Part shown: positions 16,874 to 28,883 of the stretch, piece after piece
Numbering within the stretch: the stretch's first letter is position 1
How the letters are laid out: each line of letters starts with the position of its first letter
Assembly (NCBI RefSeq): GCF_021354595.1
Contig: NZ_JADWYJ010000003.1
Location: forward strand, 62,001-126,000
Origin: Maribellus sp. CM-23
Lineage (GTDB): Bacteria > Bacteroidota > Bacteroidia > Bacteroidales > Prolixibacteraceae
Length of the DNA: 64,000 nucleotides
Direction of reading: 5' to 3'
Made by a program: the position numbers and the translations under genes
The notes under the pieces: generated by a model
Database searches by the model: none
Told to the model about the DNA's origin: nothing
Seen by the model: only the letters and a program-made list of their open reading frames with translations

Positions 16874-17296
16874 TCAGGAGATTGTCAGGATATTTCCGCT
16901 TTTGGTAACCGAATACTTTTTCAGGTTGGCAGTGGCCGGCCCGTTAATTACAACACCTGCTGTGGTATATTTTGACCCGTGGCAAGGACAGGGCACATTA
17001 CCGTCGGCATGGCTGTAGGTTACACTGCAACCTTGGTGCGTGCAGATTTTTGACAAGGCCAGGTAACTGTTTTCTCCTGTTCTGAAAACCATAATGTTTC
17101 CTTTGTAGGCGTAGCCCCCAACCGTATTTAAGGCTGAGTAAGCTGCTGCAGTCAAATCAAGGGTATTGGATGAGCCGCCCGGATCATTGGGATTTCCCAG
17201 GTCTTCATCTTTCGAACAGGCATTAAAAAGCATCGGAGAAGTCAATAAGATACTTCCTCCTACCGCAAAGTTTTTAAGAAAGTCTTTTCGTTCCAT
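16874..17296 (-). CDS. Rieske [2Fe-2S] lipoprotein
   Basis: The 140-residue protein has an N-terminal export signal with RKDFLKNF and a lipobox-like LFNAC (Cys27). The Rieske motifs are complete: Cys85-x-His87 with Cys90 in CTHQGC, and Cys103-x-x-His106 in CPCHGS; Cys90 and Cys105 fit the usual disulfide. The cluster is therefore probably intact, at the outer face of a membrane. No cytochrome or oxygenase partner is nearby, so its electron partners are unknown. Confidence 0.88.
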   Translation of the reverse strand: MERKDFLKNFAVGGSILLTSPMLFNACSKDEDLGNPNDPGGSSNTLDLTAAAYSALNTVGGYAYKGNIMVFRTGENSYLALSKICTHQGCSVTYSHADGNVPCPCHGSKYTTAGVVINGPATANLKKYSVTKSGNILTIS

Positions 17297-17362
17297 GATT
17301 AATTTTTTGGATTATAATTAAAACACTAAAAAGTATTTTAATGTTTTGGGCTAATCCAAAAA

Positions 17363-20300
17363 TCAATACTCACAAATTTTTTCTACTTCGTTGGTAGCCA
17401 GGTACCACAGGTAGCCGGTAACTTTTGTAAAGCCGCTTTCTTTTAAGGTTTTGGCATAACGATCTATCTGCCTATTGTATTTACTAGGAATTTTTTCGCC
17501 GGTCTTGTAGTCTACCACAATCGCGGTATCGCCCGAAAACATGATCCGGTCGGGACGAAGCAGCTTTTGCCCGGTTAGCAGATCGCGCTCATTCAGAATC
17601 TGAAGGCTTCCATCGAACCAGCTTTTTACTTCCGGAAGCTGCAGGTTTTCATCAATCGTTTTTTGAATTTCTGCCATCTCACCGTTGTCAATTCTTCCTT
17701 CGTTCAATGCTTTCAAACAAGCCGCTTCCACATCTTTTACGGTGTCGATTCCGGAGAGAATCTCGTGTACCAGTTTTCCAAGGTTTTTTTCGGAATGATG
17801 CTTATCGCTCGCCACTAAAAAGTCTTCTCCCGACAATCTTAGGCTAATTCTGTCGCCTAGGTCAGAAAAGCGGTAATTGGTGAGGGTAATGCTTTTTGAT
17901 TCCTCTTTTTTCCCTTCGCTTGGCGAAACGGATCCGAATTCAAAAAGGCCTGCTTCTTCATCAAAACATTCGCTGAACAGAGGATTGGATGCTGTTTGCT
18001 GAACGGCCAGAAATAGCAGAAGATCGACATCGGAACCCGCATATTCACCTTTCTGATTAAGCTTTGGCTCCGGACAATTAACCAACAGTGCCGATTTTGC
18101 CCGTGTAACTGCCACGTAAATCAGGTTGAGTGAGTCGATGTAACTGCTGACTTTTTCTTCGAAATGAGCCGGGGCAAATTCCGAGGCTTCCATTTCCTTT
18201 CCGCTTTTGATGGGCAGCAACGGAAATCGATTAAACGGTTCACTGGTTGGCTGGCACCAGATAATGTCACCGCTTCGGCTGGTTTCCCACTTAAAATAGG
18301 GGAGAAGCACGGCTTTAAATTCCAGTCCCTTTGAACTGTGGATCGTGAGCAAACGAATGGAACCTGTTCCTTCATTTACGCTTACCGACGTAGTTGAACC
18401 TTTTTCGTTCCACCAAAAAAGCAGGTTCGACAAATCGTTGGAGAGCGATGTTTTTTGTTCCCCGGCTTTGTCAATCAGCGTTTGAATATAGGGAAGCTCG
18501 TTTTGAAGTTTTAACAGGCCAAATAAGGAGGCGATTCGGGTAACCGTTTCATCGAGGGATGAAAGCAGTACCTTTTGTTTTACCTGTTCCAGTTTCTCGC
18601 CTAGTTCACTTTCGAAAAGTGCATCATAATCATTTCCAAGCTGCCATTTTTCGGTTGGTTCAGGGAACAAGGTGCTTTCGAAACTTTTTTGTGTAGGCTT
18701 TAGCCAACTCATCCACAGGTGAAGCAGGGTAGCTTTGTTGATTTCGCTTAGCGGATCAACCAGCCATTCTATGGTGTGAATGATGAATAAAACGGCTTTG
18801 GAGGCAAAAAGAAACAGCGAATCGTTTGAGAGTACGGTCAGGTTGTAATCCTCGTTTTCTTTCTGTTGAGCTGCTTCCAAAAAGGTTTCCACAATGCGGG
18901 TGCCTTCACCGTTTTTCCGGACGAGGATGGCAATTTCTTCGGGTTTAATTCCCTTGTCCTGCAACATTTTTACCTGCTCAACCAGTGTGTTGGTGGCCGT
19001 TTCATAAAAATCGTCGCCAGGCAAAAAGTTCAGTTGGACGTAGCCTTTGGGATCTGCTTCCTTTTTCCCCGGTTTTTGCTGAAACGAAGCATAAATATTT
19101 CTGAATTTATTCAGGTAGTGTTCGTTATCGGGGATGGTCGAGAAAAGCCTCGATTCAAAAACATCGATCAGGCGGGCGATGATTTCGTTGTTAAAATCGA
19201 TGATGTTCTTATCACTTCGCCAGTTGAAATCGAGGTGTTCTTCTTTTTTCTGGGCTTCAGAAAAATCATGGTCCAGTTCTTCTGCCAAAATGTTCCAGTC
19301 GCTGTTTCGCCAGCGGTAGATCGATTGTTTTACGTCGCCTACCACTAGGTTCGGGTGCCCTTCAGAAAGCGAGTTCACAACCAGTGGTTTAAAGTTCCGC
19401 CATTGCAAACCCGATGTATCCTGGAATTCATCGAGCATAAAATGATGATAGAAATTCCCGATTTTCTCGTAAACAAAAGGTGAATCGCTTTCCCCGATTA
19501 TTTTGCTGAGCAGGAGGTTGGAATCCGACAATTGCAGCATTTCCTTTTCCCGCAGCAGGGCTTCAATTTCCTTTCGCAGGTCGGTTAAAATGCCCAGTGT
19601 ACGAAGCTGTTTTAATACTGCGATGGTTGTATTGTAACGGGTAAAATGGTTGTTGAAATAGTGAATCAGATCAGCCAGGCCGGGTTGAAGATTTTGCTGA
19701 ACCAAAGCGCCCAGTTCTGCCGCTTGCTTGTGACTTTTTGCGAACCATTTCTCCACATCTTCGGAAGCGGAAACGGCTCTGGCAGTTGGTTCTTTGATCG
19801 CTCCACCAGCGACTGCCGCAATATAACCAGCAACTCCCGATTTTTTATACGAGAAATCATCGACACTGAAACCGTGATTTCCGATAGCTTGCAAAAGTAC
19901 AGACGCCTTTTGTTTCAAGCTACCTTCAAAACCGCCTTTTAGTTGTTGCAGTTCTTTTCCAAATTCATTCAGTGTTTGGCGGTTGTAAACCGATTCTCCG
20001 TCTTCTGGAAAGAAAACCTGAAAACGCTCCTTGAAAAGTTCTTTTCCGAGGTCTTTGATGTCTTTATCAATCCGTTGACTGTAGTTGCCTTCAATCTTTT
20101 CACGGCTGTATTCCTGCAGCCATTTCAGTAAATCGCGGTCCTCTCCCAAACGGGCAAGCATTCGCTCGGTAGCCTCTTCCAGAATAATATCGGTATCCAG
20201 TTCCAACGAGAAATTGGGTGAAATTCCCAGTTCACGGTTAAACGATTTTATAACTTTCTGGGTGAAGGAATCGATGGTGTTGATGGTAAACCGGTTGTAA

Positions 20301-20587
20301 TCGTGCAGAATATTTTTGAGTACCTGCCTGGCCCGCTGACGGATAAATTGCTCGGAATAATCGCCTTCTTTTTGAAGCGGGGCAACATAGTCCGACGGTT
20401 GATTATCAGCTAGTTTGTGGAGCTGTTCCAGGATCCGGCTTTTCATTTCGTTGGTGGCTTTGTTGGTAAACGTCACCGCCAGAATATGTTTGTAGTTGTA
20501 GGGATTGCCCAATATCAATTTCAGGTATTCAACTACCAGCTGAAAGGTTTTTCCTGATCCCGCGGAAGCTTTGTAAACAGTGAGCAT
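17363..20587 (-). CDS. AddA-like UvrD-family helicase-nuclease
   Basis: The 1074-residue protein has an SF1 (UvrD/RecB-like) helicase and a C-terminal nuclease. Walker A is ASAGSGKT (Lys13), Walker B MLDEFQDTSG, motif III GDVKQSIYRWRNSDW, motif V LTIHSSKGLEFKAV and motif VI YVAVTRAKSAL. The PD-(D/E)xK nuclease core near the C-terminus is DRIMFSGDTAIVVDYKTGE. This suits an AddA/RecB-type subunit in double-strand break repair. The usual AddB-like partner gene is not adjacent: a 480-base gap lies upstream and the Rieske gene downstream. Confidence 0.9.
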   Translation of the reverse strand: MLTVYKASAGSGKTFQLVVEYLKLILGNPYNYKHILAVTFTNKATNEMKSRILEQLHKLADNQPSDYVAPLQKEGDYSEQFIRQRARQVLKNILHDYNRFTINTIDSFTQKVIKSFNRELGISPNFSLELDTDIILEEATERMLARLGEDRDLLKWLQEYSREKIEGNYSQRIDKDIKDLGKELFKERFQVFFPEDGESVYNRQTLNEFGKELQQLKGGFEGSLKQKASVLLQAIGNHGFSVDDFSYKKSGVAGYIAAVAGGAIKEPTARAVSASEDVEKWFAKSHKQAAELGALVQQNLQPGLADLIHYFNNHFTRYNTTIAVLKQLRTLGILTDLRKEIEALLREKEMLQLSDSNLLLSKIIGESDSPFVYEKIGNFYHHFMLDEFQDTSGLQWRNFKPLVVNSLSEGHPNLVVGDVKQSIYRWRNSDWNILAEELDHDFSEAQKKEEHLDFNWRSDKNIIDFNNEIIARLIDVFESRLFSTIPDNEHYLNKFRNIYASFQQKPGKKEADPKGYVQLNFLPGDDFYETATNTLVEQVKMLQDKGIKPEEIAILVRKNGEGTRIVETFLEAAQQKENEDYNLTVLSNDSLFLFASKAVLFIIHTIEWLVDPLSEINKATLLHLWMSWLKPTQKSFESTLFPEPTEKWQLGNDYDALFESELGEKLEQVKQKVLLSSLDETVTRIASLFGLLKLQNELPYIQTLIDKAGEQKTSLSNDLSNLLFWWNEKGSTTSVSVNEGTGSIRLLTIHSSKGLEFKAVLLPYFKWETSRSGDIIWCQPTSEPFNRFPLLPIKSGKEMEASEFAPAHFEEKVSSYIDSLNLIYVAVTRAKSALLVNCPEPKLNQKGEYAGSDVDLLLFLAVQQTASNPLFSECFDEEAGLFEFGSVSPSEGKKEESKSITLTNYRFSDLGDRISLRLSGEDFLVASDKHHSEKNLGKLVHEILSGIDTVKDVEAACLKALNEGRIDNGEMAEIQKTIDENLQLPEVKSWFDGSLQILNERDLLTGQKLLRPDRIMFSGDTAIVVDYKTGEKIPSKYNRQIDRYAKTLKESGFTKVTGYLWYLATNEVEKICEY

Positions 20588-21069
20588 GAAAGAGTTTTTT
20601 TAAGAATAGTGTTTAAAGATAATGAAAACTTGGAGTTGAGTGTTCAGAGTTCAGTTGGCATAAGTTCTAAAACGCTGGAACTAGCTTCGGGCAATTGAAA
20701 AATTGTTAAACTGTTAAATTGAAAACTGAACACTGCGACTGATCACTTTCTTCAAGATCTGCAATCCAAAATCGTTAATCAATATTCAAAAATCAGCCTT
20801 TCAGGCAATGCAAGAATGCGATAATGCTTGAATATTCGTTTTTAAGCTGAATTAGTCGTGGTCTTGCCTTCCGAAATCAACAATCGTTAATCAATATTCG
20901 AAAATCACCCCTCCAGCTAAAATGCTTGAATGCAGGCATAAGCTTCGAGTCATAAGCAATTGCTAAATTGTAAGATTTCTAAATAGCCTCAAGTTGGAGC
21001 TTCAGGGGTTAGAACGTCGAGTTCTTCTTCTCTGAACTTTGAACACTGAACTCTAAACTTTCAATCCTT
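20588..21069. repeat. Gene-free gap rich in degenerate repeated phrases
   Basis: No plausible gene was found in 482 bases. A phrase CGTTAATCAATATTC occurs twice (about 20774 and 20886), followed each time by a near-identical AAAATCA. AAATTGTTAAACTGTTAAATTG-like text near 20695 recurs near 23840. Runs of the type CTGAACTTTGAACACTGAAC lie next to the stop of the following minus-strand gene. It looks like decayed dispersed repeat sequence. Confidence 0.65.
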
Positions 21070-21612
21070 CTAAAATCCCGGAGGAGGAGGTGGTCCCTGT
21101 TGGCGGCCGACACTCACACTGGTTTCGATCTTAAAGTTTTTCGACACTTTGTATTGCATAAACATGGTGGAACCGTACGAATCGAAATAGCTTTTGTTGG
21201 CATTGGGAAGCGGTGCTGAAAATACGGAATTGGCACCGTAGCTAAATCCTCCGATGGTAAATTTGTCGCTTAGTTGTGTAACCGAACCTCCTAAAATCTG
21301 CCCGTTTACCCAAAAGGGCGAAGCAAAGTTAAAGGATGTTTCCGGAATCAGCTGAATGCTTGGAAATGCAGTAATGGATGGATTTACAGCATAGCGGTTC
21401 ATAAATTCCTGCTGGAGGTTTAACCCGGGAAGTTTCAGGTCGTTCATAAACAGATCACTGGCCGGTAATCCGGTGGTCAGCCTGAAATATTCCATTTTAC
21501 GTTGCAGTTCCAATTCGGTTGAATCCTGTTCAGGCATTAAAAGCTGCAGGCCTTCCTGCGCAAAAGCACCAAGGCTTAGAAAAAGCAATATGACTATGAG
21601 AAGATTTTTCAT
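21070..21612 (-). CDS. Exported protein of unknown function
   Basis: From the ATG at 21612 this is about 180 residues, with a signal peptide (MKNLLIVILLFLSLGAFA). The mature part has no recognised domain. Residues ~110-170 alternate polar and hydrophobic residues (GQILGGSVTQLSDKFTIGGFSYGAN..., then MFMQYKVSKNFKIETSVSVG), which looks like a few outer-membrane-style beta strands. It ends in an oligo-proline tail PPPPPGF. It may be a small outer-membrane-associated protein; the function is not recognised. Confidence 0.6.
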   Translation of the reverse strand: MKNLLIVILLFLSLGAFAQEGLQLLMPEQDSTELELQRKMEYFRLTTGLPASDLFMNDLKLPGLNLQQEFMNRYAVNPSITAFPSIQLIPETSFNFASPFWVNGQILGGSVTQLSDKFTIGGFSYGANSVFSAPLPNANKSYFDSYGSTMFMQYKVSKNFKIETSVSVGRQQGPPPPPGF

Positions 21613-21735
21613 CCAAATCAATAATGGTCACGAAGTTACTTTTTTTTACGACAGCCTTAAAACGGCATACGTTAAAAAGTGCAAAGCAGCTCTCGTACTT
21701 TTCAAAATTGGGGAATGGCCTGTTGCTGTTTATTG

Positions 21736-22614
21736 TTAGGAAAGCGTGGCGTAGCGTGCTTTAATTTCCCCGATCAATGTGTCGGTAACACGGTACAGTG
21801 GCAAACGCAATACATTTTCAATGGTTCCCTGAAGACTCATCAAAGCTTTCACTCCACCCGGGTTGCCTTCTTTAAACATCAGCTGGAACATTTCGATCAG
21901 CTCAAAATGAATTTTCCGGGCTTCGGCATAATTATTTTCCATGGCAAAGTGCATCAGCTTGCTTACTTTTTCTGGCAAAGCATTAGCAATAACCGAGATC
22001 ACACCTTTTCCTCCGATGGAAGAAATGGTAATCGCCAAAAGATCGTCGCCCGAAATCAGCGTGAAATCCTCCGGTGTATATTTCAGAATTTTGGTCATTT
22101 GAGAATGTTCGCCCGAAGCTTCTTTTATTGCTACCACATTGTTTGTAGCTTCCACAATCCGTCCAACGGTTTCAGCTTCGAGGTTGATACCTGTTCGCGA
22201 CGGAACATTGTACAAAATTACCGGAACCGGACTGGCCTTGGCCACTTCCACATAGTGACGGTACATACCTTCCTGTGTGGGTTTATTGTAAAACGGAGTA
22301 ACCACCAGGATCCCCGAGATTCCGTCAAAATTAAAATTATCGATTTGGTTGATAATGGCGCGGGTGTCGTTTCCGCCCATTCCGACAACAACCGGCAAAC
22401 CGGCCGACTTTTCCTTTACCAGTTCCACCACATTCGATTTCTCTTCCTGTGTTAGCGTGGCGGTTTCGGCAGTGGTACCCAACGCAACAAGGTAGTCCAT
22501 TCCTCCCTTCACCTGATTCTCAACCACTTTTTCAAGCGATTTGTAATCCACATGGCTTTCCTTTGTAAACGGGGTAATCAATGCAACACCTGCACCTGTA
22601 AAAAGCTGACTCAT
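21736..22614 (-). CDS. dapA: 4-hydroxy-tetrahydrodipicolinate synthase
   Basis: DapA condenses pyruvate with aspartate semialdehyde in lysine and diaminopimelate synthesis. At 292 residues it has normal length. The Schiff-base lysine is Lys164 in VAIKEASGE; Tyr135 in VILYNVPSRTG, the GTTAE turn at ~46-50 and the substrate-binding Arg140 complete the active site. The start overlaps the stop of the upstream DUF6913-like gene as ATGA, so the two are translationally coupled. Confidence 0.95.
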   Translation of the reverse strand: MSQLFTGAGVALITPFTKESHVDYKSLEKVVENQVKGGMDYLVALGTTAETATLTQEEKSNVVELVKEKSAGLPVVVGMGGNDTRAIINQIDNFNFDGISGILVVTPFYNKPTQEGMYRHYVEVAKASPVPVILYNVPSRTGINLEAETVGRIVEATNNVVAIKEASGEHSQMTKILKYTPEDFTLISGDDLLAITISSIGGKGVISVIANALPEKVSKLMHFAMENNYAEARKIHFELIEMFQLMFKEGNPGGVKALMSLQGTIENVLRLPLYRVTDTLIGEIKARYATLS

Positions 22615-23129
22615 TTGCTCGTATTTTTATTTAGCTGCGCAAGATAAAAAATTTGTTGTTTGGCAAGGAACATCGAATCCTGATTTTCCCCAATGTTAAT
22701 GTTTAGGTCGAAGTAGTTGGTTTCGTTTGGCGACCAGCCTACTTTTAAATCGGCATGGGCAATGGCTGTGATATAGTCGAGTACAAAATTTTGCTCGAGC
22801 GCTATATTCAGCAAAACATCGAAATGCATCTGCAGAAAATCCTTGGTTTTTTCGGGTTTGGGAATGCCCCACCAGTTTAGGTCGTTTACGGTTAAGGTAT
22901 TGTTGGCTACGTTGGGATTGCTCAGGTTATCAAACACACAGTAGGTACGAAAAATAATGTGGTTTTTATTGAAATAATTTCGCAGGTAACTCACAGCCTC
23001 CTTTTGCGAAGGTTGCCAGATAACACCTACTTTCTTAATGTCGTCGATGTTGTGAACCACCGGTTCTCGCTGTATTTTGGCAAGTTCTTGCCTGAGTTTT
23101 CGTTCGCGGTATATTTGTTTGAATCCCAT
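22611..23129 (-). CDS. DUF6913-like protein of unknown function
   Basis: The 172-residue cytoplasmic protein begins MGFKQIYRERKLRQELAKI, a basic helix, followed by an alpha/beta region with KKVGVIWQPSQ, LNWWGIPKP and LDYITAIAHADLKVG. This pattern is common in Bacteroidota genes next to dapA and is classed, as far as I recall, as DUF6913. The ATGA overlap with dapA suggests a role tied to cell-wall precursor synthesis, but no catalytic motif is apparent. Confidence 0.7.
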   Translation of the reverse strand: MGFKQIYRERKLRQELAKIQREPVVHNIDDIKKVGVIWQPSQKEAVSYLRNYFNKNHIIFRTYCVFDNLSNPNVANNTLTVNDLNWWGIPKPEKTKDFLQMHFDVLLNIALEQNFVLDYITAIAHADLKVGWSPNETNYFDLNINIGENQDSMFLAKQQIFYLAQLNKNTSK

Positions 23130-23143
23130 TGGCCGGTTTCCCC

Positions 23144-23725
23144 TTATTGGTTTCTCTTCTTTTTCTTCGAAGGTTTACAGTCTTTACAAAATTCGTTTAA
23201 TTTTTCGAGTTCCTGAAGCACCCATTCGTTCCAGTGCTTAATTTCTTCCATGCTGGCCCCGTGAAATGTTTCGCCTTCGACTTTTCCCAGTAAGCGGGAA
23301 TGCTCTGCTGCTACTTCCTGGTACAAAGGCCCCGGACCCTTGGTCAGGAGTTTCCCTCTTTCATCAAAGAATTTTTTGCGAAGATTGCGCGCCTGTAATT
23401 CGTAAACATTAAAAATAAGTTGCTGATAGGCCAGCAAACGTTCAGTGGTTGCATCATCGGCACGGTCGATGTACGACGCATCTTTCTGAAAGTTGGCATG
23501 TACGTACTGATTCAGGTTTCGGGTGGCAATCAGGCTTAATCCGCCGAATTCGTACGAAACCGAAAAACTTCCGGAAACGGTTTGCATTTGCCCGTTGTTG
23601 GGTGCCGGTGCTTCAAAATCTTTCACGGTTAGCGAATGTTCAGCCGACCATTCCAACATATTTTGAGCCGAAGCAACTGTTGCTGAGAAAATAAAAAGGA
23701 TAACAAATAAAAAGTTTTTTATCAT
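23144..23725 (-). CDS. Exported protein of unknown function
   Basis: The 193-residue protein has a signal peptide ending in ASAQ (~21). The mature part mixes an N-terminal beta region (~25-75) with a charged helical region (~85-180). It ends in a CKDC pair followed by a lysine-rich tail. No family is recognised. It lies 14 bases upstream of the DUF6913-like gene on the same strand and so may belong to the dapA transcript. Confidence 0.6.
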   Translation of the reverse strand: MIKNFLFVILFIFSATVASAQNMLEWSAEHSLTVKDFEAPAPNNGQMQTVSGSFSVSYEFGGLSLIATRNLNQYVHANFQKDASYIDRADDATTERLLAYQQLIFNVYELQARNLRKKFFDERGKLLTKGPGPLYQEVAAEHSRLLGKVEGETFHGASMEEIKHWNEWVLQELEKLNEFCKDCKPSKKKKRNQ

Positions 23726-24109
23726 GGCTGTTTAAATCTGAAAAGCAAATGTAACTACATTTTTGAAAATGCCTGAATGCAACGATGCTTAAATACTTGA
23801 ATTAAAAAAGCTATGAGATCGAGCTGTGAGTAGCTGATAAATTGTTAAACTGTAAAATTGTCAATTGATTAGATTCCTGGGCTTCTCTTTCTGAAAACTA
23901 AAACAGTTAATCATCATTCAAGATTCCACCCCTTAGTATATCAGTCCTTCAACCCTTTGTTACACAAAGATCACGAAGAAGCACAAAGTTCTTTTCATTC
24001 GATTTAATCATTTTCGCATTGGAGCATTTTTGCATTTGCTTCTGCAATGCTCCGTGCGTGGTAATTCGAAATCAATCCTTCTGTACTTCAGCTTTTCAGT
24101 CCTTTTCGA
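23726..24109. repeat. Gene-free gap with degenerate repeated phrases
   Basis: No gene was found in 384 bases. The left part has AAATTGTTAAACTGTAAAATTG (about 23840), close to text in the 20.7 kb gap, and a GTTAATCATCATTC variant of the phrase seen there. The right part ends in TCAGCTTTTCAGTCCTTTT directly against the ligA stop. Confidence 0.6.
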
Positions 24110-26830
<2,721 letters not shown>

Positions 26831-26880
26831 CGCAATACGATTAAAAATAAAAACCAAAATTTAATAACTAACTTTTTGTT

Positions 26881-28449
26881 ATGTATAGCATTAAATCAAT
26901 TTTTCTTGTGGCAATGTTTGCCGTGTTAATGGGTTGTAGCAGCTCTCAAAAACAGGAGGCAAACCAGCCAAATATTATTTTTATTCTGGCTGATGATATG
27001 GGGTATGGAGATGTTTCATCTTTTAATGAAAACTCAAAAATACAGACACCCAATATCGATCTGCTGGCAGCTAACGGTGTGATGTTTACCGATGCACACA
27101 CCAGTTCGGCGGTATGTTCGCCAACGCGTTACAGCGTTTTAACCGGCCGTTATAACTGGCGTTCAACCTTAAAAAGCGGAGTGCTGAGTGGGTACAGTAA
27201 GGCACTGATTGAACCGGAAAGACTCACTTTACAGGATTTTCTGAAAAACAACGGGTATCAAACTGCTTGCTTTGGTAAATGGCACCTGGGCTGGGACTGG
27301 AAAATCATCGAAAATGACTCTTTAAGCAAAGACGATCTGAATGCCCTTCCCAATGTTGACTACGCAAACCCGGTGGAAAACGGCCCCAAAACGCGGGGGT
27401 TTGATGAGAGCTTTGTTTTTTGCGGTTCGCTGGACATGGCTCCCTATGTTTGGGTGGAAAACGATGTTCCTACCATGGTTCCTACTAAATACACAGTAAA
27501 CACCGGTAAACAAACCTGGTGGAGAAACGGACCAACTTCGGATGATTTTGTGCACGAAGACGTTTTGCCAAAAGTGACCGAAAAAACGGTTAACTATATT
27601 CATCAGCATGCGAAGGACGATGCCCCGTTTTTTGTGTACATGCCTTTGCCGGCGCCGCATACACCCATTCTGCCTACTGAGAAGTTTAAAGGGAAAAGTG
27701 GTTTGGACAATGCTTACGGCGATTTTGTAATGATGGTAGACGACGTGGTTGGTCAGGTAATGAAAGCGCTCGAAGAAACAGGCGAAGCCGAAAATACACT
27801 GTTGATTTTTACCAGTGATAACGGGTGTTCGCCACAAGCTGATTTTAAACAACTGGCTACCAAAGGTCATCATCCGAGCTATGTTTTCCGTGGTTCAAAA
27901 GCCGATATTTACGAAGGCGGGCACCGGGTGCCGTTTGTAGTGCGCTGGCCTGCAAAAGTGGGGAAAAGTGTTTCATCACAACTGGTGTGCACCACTGATT
28001 TGTTCGCGACTTTTGCCGATGCAATCGGCGCTGAATACCCGGATGAAGCAGCTGAAGACAGCTACAGTTTTCTGAGTGCACTGGGGCTGGAATCGCAGGC
28101 ACCCGAGCGTACAAACATCGTTCATCATTCGCTTAACGGTTCGTTTGCCTACCGAAAAGGAAAATACAAAGCGATTTTCTGCCCGGGATCGGGTGGCTGG
28201 AGCGCTCCGCAACCCGGATCAGAAGAAGCGAAAGCTCTACCTCCCGTGCAACTGTACGACCTGGAAACTGACATTGCTGAACAAAACAACCTGGAAAGCG
28301 AGTTCCCGGAAGTTCTGGAGGAGTACCGCTCTGAACTTACTTCGATCGTAAAGAACGGAAGAAGCACGGTGGGTGTACTTCAGAAAAATGATGGCCCTGA
28401 AACCTGGCCGCAATTAAAATGGATGAACGAAAAAAACAACGCACAATAA
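26881..28449 (+). CDS. Sulfatase lipoprotein (family S1)
   Basis: The 522-residue exported enzyme (lipobox VLMGC, Cys19) hydrolyses sulfate esters, probably on a carbohydrate. The formylglycine site is Cys79 in CSPTR, activated after translation by an anaerobic or FGE-type maturase not in this window. Metal-binding residues are in ILADDMGYGD, and the FTSDNG block holds the later Asp-Asn pair. The conserved CFGKWHLG follows. It precedes the small Cys-rich gene and a TonB-dependent receptor, but these look copper-related and need not share its role. Confidence 0.93.
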   Translation: MYSIKSIFLVAMFAVLMGCSSSQKQEANQPNIIFILADDMGYGDVSSFNENSKIQTPNIDLLAANGVMFTDAHTSSAVCSPTRYSVLTGRYNWRSTLKSGVLSGYSKALIEPERLTLQDFLKNNGYQTACFGKWHLGWDWKIIENDSLSKDDLNALPNVDYANPVENGPKTRGFDESFVFCGSLDMAPYVWVENDVPTMVPTKYTVNTGKQTWWRNGPTSDDFVHEDVLPKVTEKTVNYIHQHAKDDAPFFVYMPLPAPHTPILPTEKFKGKSGLDNAYGDFVMMVDDVVGQVMKALEETGEAENTLLIFTSDNGCSPQADFKQLATKGHHPSYVFRGSKADIYEGGHRVPFVVRWPAKVGKSVSSQLVCTTDLFATFADAIGAEYPDEAAEDSYSFLSALGLESQAPERTNIVHHSLNGSFAYRKGKYKAIFCPGSGGWSAPQPGSEEAKALPPVQLYDLETDIAEQNNLESEFPEVLEEYRSELTSIVKNGRSTVGVLQKNDGPETWPQLKWMNEKNNAQ

Positions 28450-28463
28450 CCATATTTTAAGGG

Positions 28464-28829
28464 TTGAAATTTTTCCTGGCATCCATATTAATCTTTTCAA
28501 TTCTGAGTTTTCAATTATCGGAGTTATTGGTTGTAGCCGGTTTTAAACTAAGACAGGATTACATCGCCAAAAACCTTTGTGTTGAAAAAGACGTGGAGGA
28601 CTCTACCTGTAAGGGATGTTGCCAGCTCAAGAAAAAACTCGACGAGCAACAGCAGCAAAAAGAAGAATTACCTCCTGTTCAAACCGAAAAAGAGAACATT
28701 TTTGTGGTCAGGGAAAAACAGGATGCCCTTATTTCTTACTTTCCTGAAAAACAGGATTTAACAGAAGCGATTGCATGTGAATATACCCGTTTGATTTCAG
28801 TAAAAATATTTCGTCCTCCACAGGGATAA
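28464..28829 (+). CDS. Small Cys-rich exported protein, metal-associated type
   Basis: The 121-residue protein starts at TTG 28464. Its N-terminus is a hydrophobic signal or anchor helix (~2-25), followed by YIAKNLCVEKDVEDSTCKGCCQLKKKL in two parts: a KNLC segment, then CKGCC and LKKKL. Bacteroidota have a family of such small proteins next to TonB-dependent receptors, usually with Cys-x-Gly-Lys-Cys; here the cluster reads CKGCC. A Gln/Lys/Glu-rich stretch follows. With a copper-receptor-like gene next door, a periplasmic metal-handling role is likely but unproven. Confidence 0.65.
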   Translation: MKFFLASILIFSILSFQLSELLVVAGFKLRQDYIAKNLCVEKDVEDSTCKGCCQLKKKLDEQQQQKEELPPVQTEKENIFVVREKQDALISYFPEKQDLTEAIACEYTRLISVKIFRPPQG

Positions 28830-28883
28830 AAGTTTTTCGGAAACCCCCTTAGTCTAAAAGAAAAACTTTTAAATCATTTTGGA

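Noticed and set aside
18866..19348. 160-codon plus-strand ORF opposite the AddA-like gene
   Set aside because: It is antisense to conserved helicase motifs and has a Phe/Val-rich shadow composition.
21679..22455. 258-codon plus-strand ORF opposite dapA
   Set aside because: It lies wholly antisense to a clear dapA gene, its residue mix is abnormal (rich in Phe, His, Asn), and it shows no family pattern.
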